NCBI RefSeq assembly: GCF_027579695.1
Contig: NC_083576.1
Coordinates: 35,639,260-35,703,259 of the forward strand
Direction: 5' to 3'
Length of the DNA stretch: 64,000 bases
Origin: Neoarius graeffei
Lineage: Eukaryota; Chordata; Actinopteri; Siluriformes; Ariidae
Below are positions 10,229-20,800 of this stretch, piece by piece (within the stretch, counting starts at the first letter, position 1; each line of letters opens with the position of its first letter). The position numbers and the translations under genes were made by a program. Below the pieces are notes generated by a model, which ran no database searches, had not been told where the DNA came from, and worked only from the letters and a program-made list of their open reading frames with translations.

Positions 10229-11800
10229 CATGCGAATTCCCATGTGCCCCATGTCTTTCCTTGGGCGACTTTTGGTAGGTACAAACTGCATCGGCTCCCT
10301 TTACCTAGCATTTTCCTTGCTAATGTCTGGTCTCTGGCGAACAAAATGGATGAACTACGACTCTGCATCACCAACAGTAAACGGATTATGGACTCCAATG
10401 TCATGATCTTTACAGAGACATGGCTAAACCGCAGTATTCCAGACAGTGCTATTGAGTTAGAAGGACACCACACTTTTCGTGCAGATAGGACTGTAGATGG
10501 CTCCGGCAAAACCAGAGGCAGAGGTTTGTGCATTTATATAAATAGAGCTTGGTGTACAAACTCTGTTATCGCCGAGACACACTGCTCACCTAATGTGGAG
10601 TTTCTCATGGTTAAGTGTCAGCCTTTTCATCTCCCAAGAGAGCTCACATCAGTTTTCGTTACTGCTGTATATACACCACCAGATGCTAATACTAAGCTTG
10701 CAATGGGAGAATTGCATGCAGCCATTAGCAAACAGCAGGAAATGCACCCAGAGGCTGCCTTTATTTTTGCGAGTGACTTTAATCACTCCAACTTGAAGAC
10801 AGTACTTCCCAGACTACATCAAAATGTTACCTGCCACTCAAGAGGAAACAAGACACTGGATCATGTTTACTCCAACATAGCTGGAGCTTACAAAGTTATA
10901 CCCCTCCCCCATATAGGACAGTCAGATCACCTTTCTTTGGTGGGGTTTACATTAGACCGTATCAGCGGATCATCAGATTAACGTTTTTAAAACAATTAGT
11001 GTGCACACAGCAACACCAATACACGATTCGCGTGCACACAGCAACACCAATACACGGATACGCTCGGCTCCGCAGGCATCCTGCGCTCCAAATCACTCCG
11101 CCCTGAACAGCGAGTGCCCTCTGGAGGGTGCGCACTCCGGCCCTGCGCAACTCACAGAGCACGCGAGTGAAGTGCACAAGCAGTGATTCGGGACTGAGCT
11201 GCTGTGTGTGTGTGATCCCAGTGCATATCACTTACCACTTGCAAGTGGAAGGATGGCAAGCCTAAAGACAATCATAACTACACAATGGGCAGTATTTGCA
11301 TCAGTATTTGCAGTATTTTCATACTTTTATACTCTTTAATGAAAGGTGATACAAGGCGGAAGTCCGTGCCGTTTTTCAGCAGTCGCGTCACATGACCAAC
11401 GCCAGCGAATCAGGAAGGTGGAGGTCACAGTGACATTGTCCAATGACGACGCCAGCTAGAGCTCAGCACAGCGTATCCGCGTATTCTCAATGTTTACACA
11501 GCACCGGACCAGACACGATCTAGATTGAATACGTGGACCCTGGCGGATTCCCGTTTCCCGGCGTTTTAATGTAAACGGACAGTGCATCCGCAAAGAAAAT
11601 GAGACAGATACGGTCTAATGTAAACTTGGCCTTTGTTTCTCACCCCTAAATACTCACCACTCATCCAACATGTAAAACCTATCATGAAGACAATAAAAGT
11701 GTGGCCAGAGGGGACAGACTCTGTGCTACAGGACCAAGTCAAACACACAGACTGGACTATGTTTGCCATTCAAGCAACCTGTCACTCGCACACAGACATT
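10229..11800 (+). pseudogene. L2 LINE endonuclease domain (split by MITE)
   Basis: The endonuclease is readable from PSIFLANVWSLANKMDEL through FTETWLN, RADRT, RGRGLCIYIN, VYTPPDAN, FASDFNH, KTLDHVYSN and GQSDHLSL. These are the motifs of LINE apurinic endonucleases. The usual Gly of the GDFN motif is replaced by Ser (SDFNH), a likely inactivating change. Reading resumes after the 692-bp MITE with LTPKYSPLIQHVKPIMKTIK at 11640 and runs up to the next insertion at 11801. Confidence 0.85.
10939..11630. mobile_element. MITE family 1, copy 2, inserted in the L2 LINE
   Basis: It has the same ends as 7814-8512 and is flanked by CTTT at 10935-10938 and 11631-11634. Removing the element and one CTTT restores the LINE reading frame across the site, which fixes the boundaries. 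It contains no gene. Confidence 0.9.
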
Positions 11801-12356
11801 TGCCCCTTTTCCACCAAAGCAGTTCCAGGGCCGGTTCGGGGCCAGTGCTTAGTTTGGAACCGGGTTTTTTGTTTCCACTGACAAAGAACTGGCTCTGGGG
11901 CCAGAAAAATCGGTTCCAGGCTAGCACCAACTCTCTGCTGGGCCAGAGGAAAGCACCGCTTATGTCAGCAGGGGGGGCAGAGTTGTTAAGACCAACAACA
12001 ATAACAAGACCGCAAAAGATCGCCATTTTTAAGCGATGAGAAGCAGCAGCTGTACAAACGCGAAGTCATCCATTATTATTATTGTTGTTGTTGCTGCTGC
12101 TTCTTCCGTGTTGTTTTTTCTTCTATATTCGCGCCAAGGTTTATGCAAACGTAGCGACGTAACTGACGTATACAGCGACGTAATGACGTATACAACGACG
12201 TAACTGACGTATACAGCGATGTAATGATGTGGCTTCCCTTAGCACCGCGAGCGATGGAAAAGCAAACTGGTTCTCAGCTGGCTCGCAAGTTGAATGAGTT
12301 GTGAACCAGCACCGGCCCCAAACCAGCCCTGGAACTGATTTGGTGGAAAAGAGGCA
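11801..12356. mobile_element. GGAACC-rich MITE with 3-bp TSD, inserted in the L2 LINE
   Basis: The left end TGCCCCTTTTCCACCAAAGC is inverted against the right end TTTGGTGGAAAAGAGGCA, and inner repeats (GTTCCAGGGCCGG versus CCAGCCCTGGAAC) extend the symmetry. ATT flanks both sides (11798-11800 and 12357-12359). A 3-bp TSD and CTTTTCCAC-type ends resemble Harbinger-derived MITEs. Near 12145-12225 it holds several repeats of GCGACGTAA(C)TGACGTAT. It is non-coding. Confidence 0.8.
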
Positions 12357-14201
12357 ATTGAGAGCTATGCTTCCTCTGTACTGGACTACATCACCACCAC
12401 CATAGACAGCGTCACCACCCAGAAAATGATCACCTTGTACCCAAATCAGAAACCCTGGATGAACAGAGATGTCCGTCTACTGCTGAAAGCCCGCAACACT
12501 GCTTTCAGATCAGATGTACAAGCCTACAGTACAGCCAGAGCTGACCTGAAGCGTGGCATCAAGAAGGCCAAGCACTGCTACAAACAGAAGGTTGAGGAGC
12601 ATTTCTCCAACTCCAACCCCCGACGTATGTGGCAAGGCATTCAGGTCATCAGCGACTACAAGTCCAACAACCCTTCCCCCCATCCTCTGATATCTCCTTT
12701 CTCAACGTGCTAGGTTTGAGAAGGACAACCAAGAGTCTGCATCCAGGGCAAGGCTGACTACAGACCACCAACCCCTAACACTCTCCCCCAATGATGTTAA
12801 AGCAGTGCTGAGCAGGATTAATCCACATAAAGCTGCAGGCCCTGATGGCATCCCTGGACGTGTGCTCAGAGCACATGCTGGGGAACTGGCGGGGGTCCTG
12901 ACGGACTTATTCAACACGTCTTTGGCCCATGCTATCGTTCCAACCTGCTTCAAGACCACCTCCATTGTGCCAGTACCAAAACACTCCACTCCAACATGTC
13001 TCAACAACTACGGTCCAGTAGCACTCACCCCCATCATTACAAAGTGTTTAGAGCAGCTGGTCCTGACAAATCTCAAATCCTGTCATCCCCCCACCCTGGA
13101 CCCCCACCAATTTGCCTACTGCAAGAACAGGAGCACAGAGGATGCAGTCTCCCGAGCACTGCACTCTGTCCTCTCGCACCTGGATAATGGCAACATACGC
13201 CAGAATGCTGTTCATAGACTTCAGTTCAGCATTTAACACTGTCATCCCTTCTAAGCTCATCACCAAACTCACAGATCTGGGCATCAGTGCTCCCATCTGC
13301 AACTGGTTGTTAGATTTTCTAACCAACAGGCCCCAACATGTTCATTTAGAGCATCACTGCTCCTCCACCCTCATACTAAACACTGGCATACCACAAGGCC
13401 GTGTGATGAGCCCGTTCCTCTACTCCCTTTTTACTCATGACTGCAGACCTGTACACGACACTAACACCATCATCAAGTTTGCAGATGATACCACAGTGAT
13501 AGGCCTCATCAAGGACAACGATGAGTCAGCCTACAGAGAGGAGGTGGACCGCCTAGCTGTGTGGTGCAGCGAGAACAACCTGCTGCTCAACACCAATAAA
13601 ACCAAGGAGCTCATCGTGGACTTCAGGAGGAATGCTGACACACACACCCATCCACATCAACGGTGCAGCAGTGGAGCGTGTGACCAGCTTCAAATTCCTG
13701 GGGATCCACATCTTGCAGGACCTCACCTGGACAACCAACTGCTCCAACTTGGTCAAGAAGGCTCACCAGTGTCTCTTTTTCTGGAGGACTCTGAAGAAAA
13801 ACCACCTCTCTTTAGACATCCTGGTGAACTTCTACCATTGTACCATCGAGAGCATCCTAACCAACTGTATTACAGTGTGGTATGGGAACTGCTCAGTCTC
13901 AGACCAGAAGGCACTGCAGAGGGTGGTGAAGATCGCCCAGCGTGTCGTGGGAGCCTCGCTTCCTCCTATTGAGGATGTCTACAGGAAGCGATGTCTCAGG
14001 AGAGCCATAAACATAATCAAAGACTCCTGGCATCCAGCACACAAACTGTTCACTCTCCTGCCCTCTGGAAGGCACTACAGGAGCCTTTGGACCAAAACCA
14101 CCAGGTTCAGGAACAGTTTTTTTCCTTCAGCTGTCTCACTGCTGAACTCCACCCCCCCCACCACACACACAACAACAACAACCACCCCCCCAAGAAACTA
14201 A
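12357..14201 (+). pseudogene. L2 LINE reverse transcriptase domain and C-terminus (frameshifted)
   Basis: Segments in order: KPWMNRDVRLLLKARNTAFR (12450), [17 protein letters not shown] (12820), an ALTPIITKCLEQLV region, [15 protein letters not shown] (13200), [16 protein letters not shown] (13385), and the catalytic box [13 protein letters not shown] (13475). The C-terminal RT/thumb region runs to about 14130. The frame changes near 12715, 13195 and 13630, and some sequence is missing near 12710. The Ser of the usual PQGSVLSP is Arg here. The copy is inactive. Catalytic Asp pairs are still visible. Confidence 0.88.
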
Positions 14202-14386
14202 ATTGACTTGAACTGACTTCATTGCACTATCACTATTTGCACTACTGTTTCTTCATATCGTGTTTTGTATATACTGCAAATATCTATGTATTATACCACT
14301 GCACTACAGTTCATTCATATTGCACATTTTGAACATACTGTAAATATCTATCATATCATTATACCATTCCATACCCTGTAATTCCT

Positions 14387-14680
14387 CATCTCATCTCATT
14401 ATCTCTAGCCGCTTCATCCTGTTCTACAGGGTCGCAGGCAAGCTGGAGCCTATCCCAGCTGACTACAGGCGAAAAGCGGGGTACACCCTGGACAAGTCGC
14501 CAGGTCATCACAGGGCTGACACAGACAACCATTCACACTCACATTCACCCGGAGGAAACCCAGGCGGACACAGGGAAAACATACAAACTCCGCACAGAAA
14601 GGCCCTCGCCAGCCACGGGGCTCGAACCCGGACCTTCTTGCTGTGAGGCGACAGCACTAACCACTACACCACCATGCCAC
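14387..14680 (-). mobile_element. Mermaid-like tRNA-derived SINE (1)
   Basis: Read on the minus strand, it opens with the tRNA-like head (GTGGTGTAGTGGTTAGTGCT, GGTTCGAGCCCC), continues with the conserved body (GATGACCTGGCGACTTGTCC, CAGCTGGGATAGGCTCCAGC) and ends in a GATGA repeat. A 13-bp TSD, CCCTGTAATTCCT, flanks it at 14374-14386 and 14681-14693. It is shortened in the middle. Confidence 0.93.
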
Positions 14681-14707
14681 CCCTGTAATTCCTGGACATT
14701 TATATTT

Positions 14708-15516
14708 GGGCAATTCCATGTAAATGTCAACCTCACCATGCAAAAATAAAGCAACATGTAATACATCAAAACCACTCCCAGAGATCTCACCTAGGCCTGT
14801 ATTTTACAGATGTGAATAAGTTGAACCAATTTGTAACCAACCTAATATGTCACTGTCAGTCTTTCTTTCTTATAATGTAAAACCCAAGCTAAAATCAATT
14901 TTGATCATGTACAATTCTATATTATTGCCACAAGCCACAGAAATGTATGCTAAAATCCACAAAACAGCAAAACAATAGCCATCCTAAATATTATTTAAGA
15001 ACTTTGATAGTTTTAGCTGATATTTAGAGAGTTTTTCAAAGGGTTATGGTGGTTAAATTGCTGATTTTCTAAACATATGCCATGTCTATTTCAGATGCGT
15101 CACATCCATAACAGAATTATGTCACATCCATAACGCTGATTTTTTCTTCCTAGATTCTGCTTGAAATAGAAAATATTTTAAACAAAGGCTTTTTTTATTT
15201 TCAGCTAAGACTCCTTTATTAAATGCATGCCTGCATTTGGATATTATGTTTGCAATTTCACAGAGTTTGATGAATATGTGTAGTCACCCTGGAAATGGGG
15301 TATTTTTTCCGTCACATCCATAACGCATGTCTTTTTTGGCATTTTCTAGAGTTCTAAATGTACTATGGGAATTCTTTTTTTCCCATGACTTCTCCAATAT
15401 GAGAGGTCTTAAAAATATACAACAAATTTTAAAATACTGGAAAGGAATAAAAATTAACTAGGTCAGTTGTTGCCATTTTGAGTCCAAATGTCACATCCAT
15501 AACACTGGAATTGCTC
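14708..15516. mobile_element. MITE with GGGCAATTCC ends and internal GTCACATCCATAAC repeats
   Basis: Left end GGGCAATTCCATGT; right end, read inward, GAGCAATTCCAGTGT. It separates the L2 3' UTR from its own tail, which shows that it is an insertion. Flanking ATTTATAT and ATTTATGT suggest an 8-bp TSD with one mismatch, but this is not certain. It is non-coding and AT-rich. Confidence 0.68.
15099..15503 (+). repeat. Four copies of the 14-mer GTCACATCCATAAC
   Basis: Exact copies lie at 15099-15112, 15121-15134, 15311-15324 and 15490-15503, all in the same orientation inside the GGGCAATTCC MITE. The last copy borders the terminal repeat. Subterminal repeats like this commonly serve as transposase binding sites in DNA transposons; that role is inferred here. 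Confidence 0.9.
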
Positions 15517-15637
15517 ATTTATGTATATTACACTTATGTTATTTACTGCTATGCACTTCTGGTTAGATGCAATCTGCATTTCATTGCCTTGTACCTGTGA
15601 CTTGTGCAATGACAAAGTTGAATCTAATCTAAACCAC

Positions 15638-16212
15638 TGCATACCGGGAACAACCCACAAAATGTACCATTTTGGAAATGCTCAGACCCAGTCATCTAGC
15701 CATCACCATGTGGCCTTTGTCAAAGTTGCTCAGATGCTTATGCTTGCCCATTTTACCTGCTTCCAACACATCAACTTCGAGAATTGACTATTCTCTTGCT
15801 ACTGAATATATCCCAACCCTTGACAGTTGCCATTGTTATGACAATCAATTTTATGCACTTCACCAGTCAGTAGTCATAATGTTATGGCTGATGGGTGTAT
15901 ATGTGCATGACACTAGTCTCATCTCATTAAAACACGAGACACTATTTTTCACAAAGTGCTACTGTCATTTCACTGGTTTGTTTACATTCTAAGCAGAAAT
16001 GATTTCATCGGATGTTTTGTATAAAAAGTTTTTATCGAATTTGCAAAAAATAAAAATGCTCTTTCTCAAAATCCAGTGAATGTGGATAGAATAAGATAGT
16101 TATTCCACTCAATCTCGTTGTACAAGGCTTATAGCATCACATTTACACAACTGTCGCTATCCGAGACCTGGGGGACAAGCGAACTTTGTTCCCATACTGA
16201 AGCCAAGCAAAG
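15638..16212. other. Non-coding flank of the L2 LINE
   Basis: No gene is seen. CAGTCAGTAGTCATAATGTT near 15863 is a single arm related to the hairpin at 10001-10138. Confidence 0.4.
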
Positions 16213-16590
16213 ATGTCTGATGTCTGTTGCTGTTGTCCGAAGAAAACTACAGCTAAAAAAGCTCTACTACCGGATTACTTGGATAATCTTAGTCAGAAAG
16301 AAGTGAAGGATAAATATATGTGGAATTTAGAGTTTATTAGTGGTTATGATCCGTACAGAATTCCTCAAAATTACTGGAGTGACGGTGCAGATTTGTGGCC
16401 TAGCGTTAACATTAGCTACATGTTGGAACATACATTCTTTTTCCCTGAAGAGTCCCGACACAGAAAAACAGTTAAAGAAACTACAAAAGCAAGAAAAGCT
16501 TTTTTCTGTAAAGACTTTTCCCGACATCAGATTTTGGGAACAGAATGTTGTGAAAGCCAAAGCATTTACTCTCAAAGGACTCTGACCTAG
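16213..16590 (+). pseudogene. N-terminal fragment of a fish multicopy gene (possibly YqaJ-exonuclease family of mobile origin)
   Basis: The 125-codon frame reads MSDVCCCCPKKTTAKKALLP, then LDNLSQKEVKDKYMWNLEFI and DPYRIPQNYWSDGADLWPSV. The pattern LPxYLxxL...KxKYxxKLxxIxGxDPYxIPxxxWxDDxDLWP matches, from memory, the start of large multicopy fish proteins that carry a SWIM-like zinc finger and a YqaJ exonuclease domain. I could not check this. After about residue 60 the similarity I recall fades. The frame closes after a run of polar residues, and no downstream exon is recognised. A related piece, from the segment that would follow, lies on the minus strand at 27430-27663. Confidence 0.45.
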
Positions 16591-17185
16591 GCTAAATGGT
16601 ATTCCCAGCCCTCCATGTCTCAACAACCCCAAAGACATCTAGTTACAGAGCCATTTGCAGAATTGTCATTTATACAATGATACTTATTATTGTTAAAACA
16701 ATATGTGTCAGAAAACAGAATCCAGGGACACATATCTGCCCGGGGGCATTTTGAGTTATTGACAGATTCAGAAAGTACAGTTTCTAAGCTTTCCAATGAT
16801 GCCTTCCATGTGAAGATCTGACAATATTTGAAGAATGTGTGGCCTTTTGAAAGTGCATACCTCTTAAAACAGAAAAGGGAGAAAATCGCCCTCAAAGTTT
16901 TCCATCTCAGCTACTCTGGGTGTAGGGCGGGCACATAATGCTGCTCATTTGCATGATATTAAGGAAAGCTCTACCCCCTACAAGCTAGCACGATACTACT
17001 TTCATGTAAACAAAGATCACCACGTCAATTTTCCTTCCATGCAAAGTATGCCCAAAACAATTATGAAGTACAAAAATAAGTCCTGAAGTATACTTTAACG
17101 TTTTGTGGTTGAAAAATTACTCACACCGTAAGAAAGAAAGATAGCACGATGATGACACAACTAACACAACACTAGTTTCATGTAA
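16591..17185. other. Non-coding; left arm of a long inverted repeat
   Basis: GAATCCAGGGACACAT at 16718-16733 is exactly inverted at 18140-18155, with weaker similarity continuing inward (see the separate entry). Otherwise I see no feature. Confidence 0.4.
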
Positions 17186-18155
17186 AGCCTCGGTCACAAC
17201 CGGCCGTACAGTACGTGCTCCTACGGCCGGTCTACATGCAAAAAACGCAAGAAACGCACGGAGAGCGCGCATGAAACGCACGAGAGCGCGCGTGTGATGT
17301 GCTGATTTTCGAGCCGCAGACCGGCCGCAGAGGTTCTTTGTCATGTCAAACAAACTCTACAGGCGCTTACGTTTTTTTCAGGTTGCAAGACAAACTTACG
17401 GACAACGCGCGTCTTTCTCCGTGAACAAAAAAAAAAAAACCCGCAGCGATTTGGGAAACGCCAAAAATCACACGGACAAAAAATCGTACGTCCGGTTGTG
17501 ACCTAGGCTTAACCAAACCACAACACTCTCCGTTACATGCAAAAATAACCACACAGCCTTAGATTAATAAACTTAACCCATCAGAAAGAGAAACGGCGCC
17601 TTGCACACACCAATGCCTCCAATGGAATGTAATCCTAGAACGGTCCGTGTATCATCCGATCATTCAAGTATTCCATTCAATCTGGAAAACGAGGTTGCGT
17701 TTTTTTTTGCTAGAAATGGTTATCTCCGATGTAAATACCGTGTGTCTGTTTGCTTCGCGGTGTTTCAGCTCCTCTGTGCTCTGTTTAGTAACTCATTCCA
17801 TAGTGAAATTACATGCCTGTACGCAGGTTAAGTAGCCATGCGCTCAACTCGTATCATACAGCTGATTCGCGAAAAAAAAAAAAAAGACTTAAATCATCAT
17901 GTGAATGGCCCATATGGTAATTTACCCACACCCCCCAGCAGGCTACAGTCCTGACAAAAACGAGACAATTTGCAACAAAAAATGTATGCTTTTCCAACAA
18001 AACAATCTATTATCTGAAATACTGATTGCATTCTTCAAGATCTCAACTTGCACATGATGGAAAAAAACAAAAATCACAAATTTCAAAAAAAAAAAAAAAA
18101 TGCTTCTTTTGCGATTATCTCGGATTCGTTTCGGCTGACATGTGTCCCTGGATTC
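16718..18155. repeat. Inverted repeat pair bounding 1.4 kb
   Basis: A 16-bp exact inverted match lies at 16718-16733 and 18140-18155, extending inward with mismatches (CATATCTGCC versus CATGTCAGCC). A second weaker match pairs TTCCATGTGAAGATCTGAC near 16800 with CTTCAAGATCTCAAC near 18035. This could be the termini of a decayed element or two inverted copies of one repeat. Confidence 0.5.
17186..17509. mobile_element. MITE with AGCCT(C/A)GGTCACAACCGG ends, TAA TSD
   Basis: The ends AGCCTCGGTCACAACCGG and CCGGTTGTGACCTAGGCT are inverted repeats, and TAA flanks at 17183-17185 and 17510-17512. The interior is rich in ACGCACG/GCGCG words. The TAA duplication fits Harbinger-type elements. It is non-coding. 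Confidence 0.72.
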
Positions 18156-18325
18156 GGTGAGGTGTCACATATATGAAGTGTTCTTTGTAAAATAAAATAT
18201 CTTGCTCTGGACTTTCAAACAATTTTGTAAGATTTTATTTTAATTTTATCTAATAGTGGATGGTACAATAATTACAAACGCTAACAGAATCAGCACATTC
18301 CAGTTGTAGCTATAGTCATATAGTA
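17513..18325. other. Non-coding, no recognised gene
   Basis: It holds A-runs near 17868-17885 and 18085-18100, and the right arm of the inverted repeat at 18140-18155. Confidence 0.4.
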
Positions 18326-19612
18326 CAAGGCTCGAAATTCGCGGTGGTCCGGTCGCCCGAAGCGACTTAATTTTTCATTTGGCGGGTAATTCCTGTCACT
18401 AGCCAGCTGAGCTGGCTAGTTGAAAATAAAAAATATATATGAAGCGAAGATTCAGACACACCATCAACTAAAGCCGCCACATATTAAGCGTGTGCCGTGT
18501 CTGTGTTAATCGATGTGTTTATTGGCAGGACAGAAACTACCGAAGAATTCCGAATCATATCGTGTACGAGTCAGGCTGTGGGTTTTTTCACTACTGCGCA
18601 TGCATATAACACATCTCGTTGAATATCGCGGTAATCAAGTGTAGTATTGGACCAGGTGGGTGGAGCACAGAAGCATGGCAGGCCAGAACTGAGTTCTCAA
18701 TGAACTATTTATTGCTAGCTTTTCAGCCTTTTATCACTTCCCAGCCACGCGCGCACATGTTCTGGTTGGGGAGAGAGAGCTTCCTGTCTCTGCTCTCCTC
18801 TCCTTTTAAAGGGCACGGTCACTGGGGAAGATACACAAACACAGGTTAATCCCCATCAGGTGCAATGATTCCACCACTTACCTTCCCTGACTCCGCCCTC
18901 CATTCACAGACTGACGCTTGGCTGCGCCCCCGCTGCCACATCACGTTATCAAATTCAATAGATGTGGCCACATTATCGCCCATTTAAACACGTGTTTTTG
19001 TTGTTGTTTACATCTACATCTGCCAAAGCTACATTGTGATGTGGAATTTTCTGAAAGGTGTACAGAAACCGCCAGAGACGGGGACAAAGCGACCTTGGTC
19101 TGAAGAGGAGAAACGACAAAGGACTTATAAGCAAACGTGGGAGCAGGGTAGGCCTTGGCTGCGATACGATTTTTATGGAATAATTAATTTTTTTCAAGTT
19201 GATTCCTAGTCAGTATGAAGCTTCTAATGCTTTCTCTCTCATCAATGGTTAAATACAGAAAGCATGTTGGACATATTTTGGGTGCTATAGTCATGATAGT
19301 AAGTATTTTTGCTTTCAATACTCATACACCAAGTTGCCAAGTTTTCCAATATATTATTATTTGTTGATATTATATTATGGTGCCCTTTGTTGTTCTCATT
19401 TATGTATTTAACAACAGTATCAAAATACTCAGGTCTTGAAATAAATGCACATTAGTCATGAACAATGGTGACTACTCTCTTTTGTGTTATTTTTGACAGA
19501 AGTAAAATTCATACATGAACAATTTTGGCTAGTTGATTTTCTGTTTGGCTAGTTACTTTGAAAGGTAACTAGTCCGGCTGGCTGGTGAAAAAAAAAAGAA
19601 TTTCGAGCCCTG
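18326..19612. mobile_element. hAT-like element remnant containing a solo LTR
   Basis: The ends CAAGGCTCGAAATTC and GAATTTCGAGCCCTG are inverted repeats. TAGTA flanks both sides (18321-18325 and 19613-19617). CAGGGCTCGAAATT-type termini fit hAT elements; a 5-bp duplication is short for that superfamily. A plus-strand stretch near 19074-19155 reads TKRPWSEEEKRQRTYKQTWE, then QGRPWL, similar to the start of zinc-finger/hAT-derived proteins of the ZNF862 type; this is from memory. The net length without the LTR is about 0.98 kb. Confidence 0.62.
18640..18940 (-). repeat. Solo LTR of the Gmr1-like family (copy-D subfamily)
   Basis: On the minus strand it starts TGTGGCAGCGGGGGC at 18940 and ends at 18640 with ...CCAATACTACA. 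The flanks TCAAG (18635-18639) and TCACG (18941-18945) are a 5-bp TSD with one mismatch. The central region, including GAACTCAGTTCTGGCC and CTCCACCCACCT, matches the LTRs of copy D rather than A-C. It is 301 bp with no internal domain attached, so it probably arose by LTR-LTR recombination. Confidence 0.87.
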
Positions 19613-19617
19613 TAGTA

Positions 19618-20244
19618 ACTATAAATCAATCATTCTTGCAATAATAATTTCAATAAATGGCTCATGTTCAGCTCCCTCTTCATTTATTCTCTATTAAAAA
19701 GGCACAGCTGAGTCACACAGGTTGATAAGTGCCTAACAGACTAACAATTTAATCAAAAATAGTTTTTCCTGCCTTAGTCGGTTTATTTCCATTTCACATG
19801 CATGCAACTGTAGTAAAAGTTCAGTCTGTTTGTGTAGAACTCTCGAACTGTAGGTTCATTACTGCACTCTGACTCTATGGTGACATTTTGCACAAGACAG
19901 GGTTCCTCCGATAACAGAAACAAAGCTTCAGCGCTCTCTGCTCTTAATCTTTTATGCTCTTTCAGGATATATTGTGCATGTCGCTCCTTGTTGTTGTTGT
20001 TTTTATTGAGTTATGTCCAAGTTGTTTGTTTGGTGACTAATCTGGGTTTTGTGTGTCAAATAAGGAAGCTGGTTCATTTGTAAAAAAATAATAATTTGAT
20101 TTTGTTTGAACATTTTCATGAAGAAGCTGACTTGAGTGCGAGTAGAAATAAAACTACATTCTTAAGCAAACTCTTCCATACTCACTTCTGATTTTCTATT
20201 TTTTTAAAAGACATTTTAAATAAAATTGTGAATTTCCCTGGAGT
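19618..20244. other. Non-coding, no recognised feature
   Basis: AT-rich sequence without a supported reading frame or repeat boundary. Confidence 0.35.
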
Positions 20245-20327
20245 GAAATGAGTGGTTAAAGAGAATATGACGAGGAGCTAAGCCTGAAAAAGCTTAGCTC
20301 ATCATATTCTCTTTAACCACTCATTTC
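20245..20327. repeat. Palindrome, 36-39-nt arms, 8-nt loop
   Basis: Arm 20245-20283 (GAAATGAGTGGTTAAAGAGA...) pairs with 20292-20327. The only differences are a 3-nt insertion and one substitution near the loop. It could be foldback element debris. It lies 110 bp upstream of Gmr1-like copy B. Confidence 0.85.
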
Positions 20328-20435
20328 TTCGTTATTCCTGAAGCATTTACTTCTCTATGTTAACATTTTTCTTGATAGCTGGGTAACAGTAATACCTTTT
20401 ATCTACAATTATCAACAGTCCATAATTATCGACAC

Positions 20436-20752
20436 TGTGGCAGCGGGGGCGTGGTCAAGCGCAGGTCTGTGACAGGAAGGCGGAGTCAGGGAAGGTAAGT
20501 GGCAGAATCACTACACCTGACGTCAACTAACCTGTGTTTGTGTGTCTGTGTCTTCCCAGTGACCGCGCCCTATTTAAAGAGGGAGAGCAGAGAGCAGAAG
20601 AGAGTTCATCCCTGTACAAGACGCCAGTCGTGTGTGTGTCTAGTCGAAGTAAAAATTGTTAAACTGAAAAGTGTAGCAATAAATGCTATTGTTAAACCCG
20701 ATCTCTGTCCTGCCGTCCTCTGTGCTCCACCCACCAACACTGAACTACTACA
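20436..20752 (+). repeat. 5' LTR of Gmr1-like copy B
   Basis: 317 bp, TGTGGCAGCG to GAACTACTACA. It carries CCTATTTAAAG as a TATA-like element near 20570 and AATAAA near 20676. It belongs to the A/B/C LTR subfamily. Confidence 0.9.
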
Positions 20753-20753
20753 G

Positions 20754-20771
20754 TGGTGCCGAAACCCGGGA
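20754..20771 (+). other. Primer-binding site, tRNA-Phe type
   Basis: TGGTGCCGAAACCCGGGA starts one base after the LTR. It is complementary to the 3' end of vertebrate tRNA-Phe with CCA (TCCCGGGTTTCGGCACCA), as I recall that sequence, over all 18 bases. Confidence 0.85.
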
Positions 20772-20800
20772 GAATTGGAGCACCAACGCCGAACCGCCCC

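Larger units (their letters stand above)
10229..15637 (+). mobile_element. L2-type (Maui-like) LINE, near full length, interrupted by four insertions
   Basis: An apurinic endonuclease domain, RT domain and 3' UTR appear in order. The 3' end is recognisable at 15540-15637 (TTCTGGTTAGATGC, then GTGCAATGACAAAGTTGAATC), which I know as the tail of fish L2 elements. Inserted later are MITE family 1 copy 2 (10939-11630), a GGAACC MITE (11801-12356), a Mermaid-like SINE (14387-14680) and a GGGCAATTCC MITE (14708-15516). The 5' limit is approximate. Confidence 0.85.
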
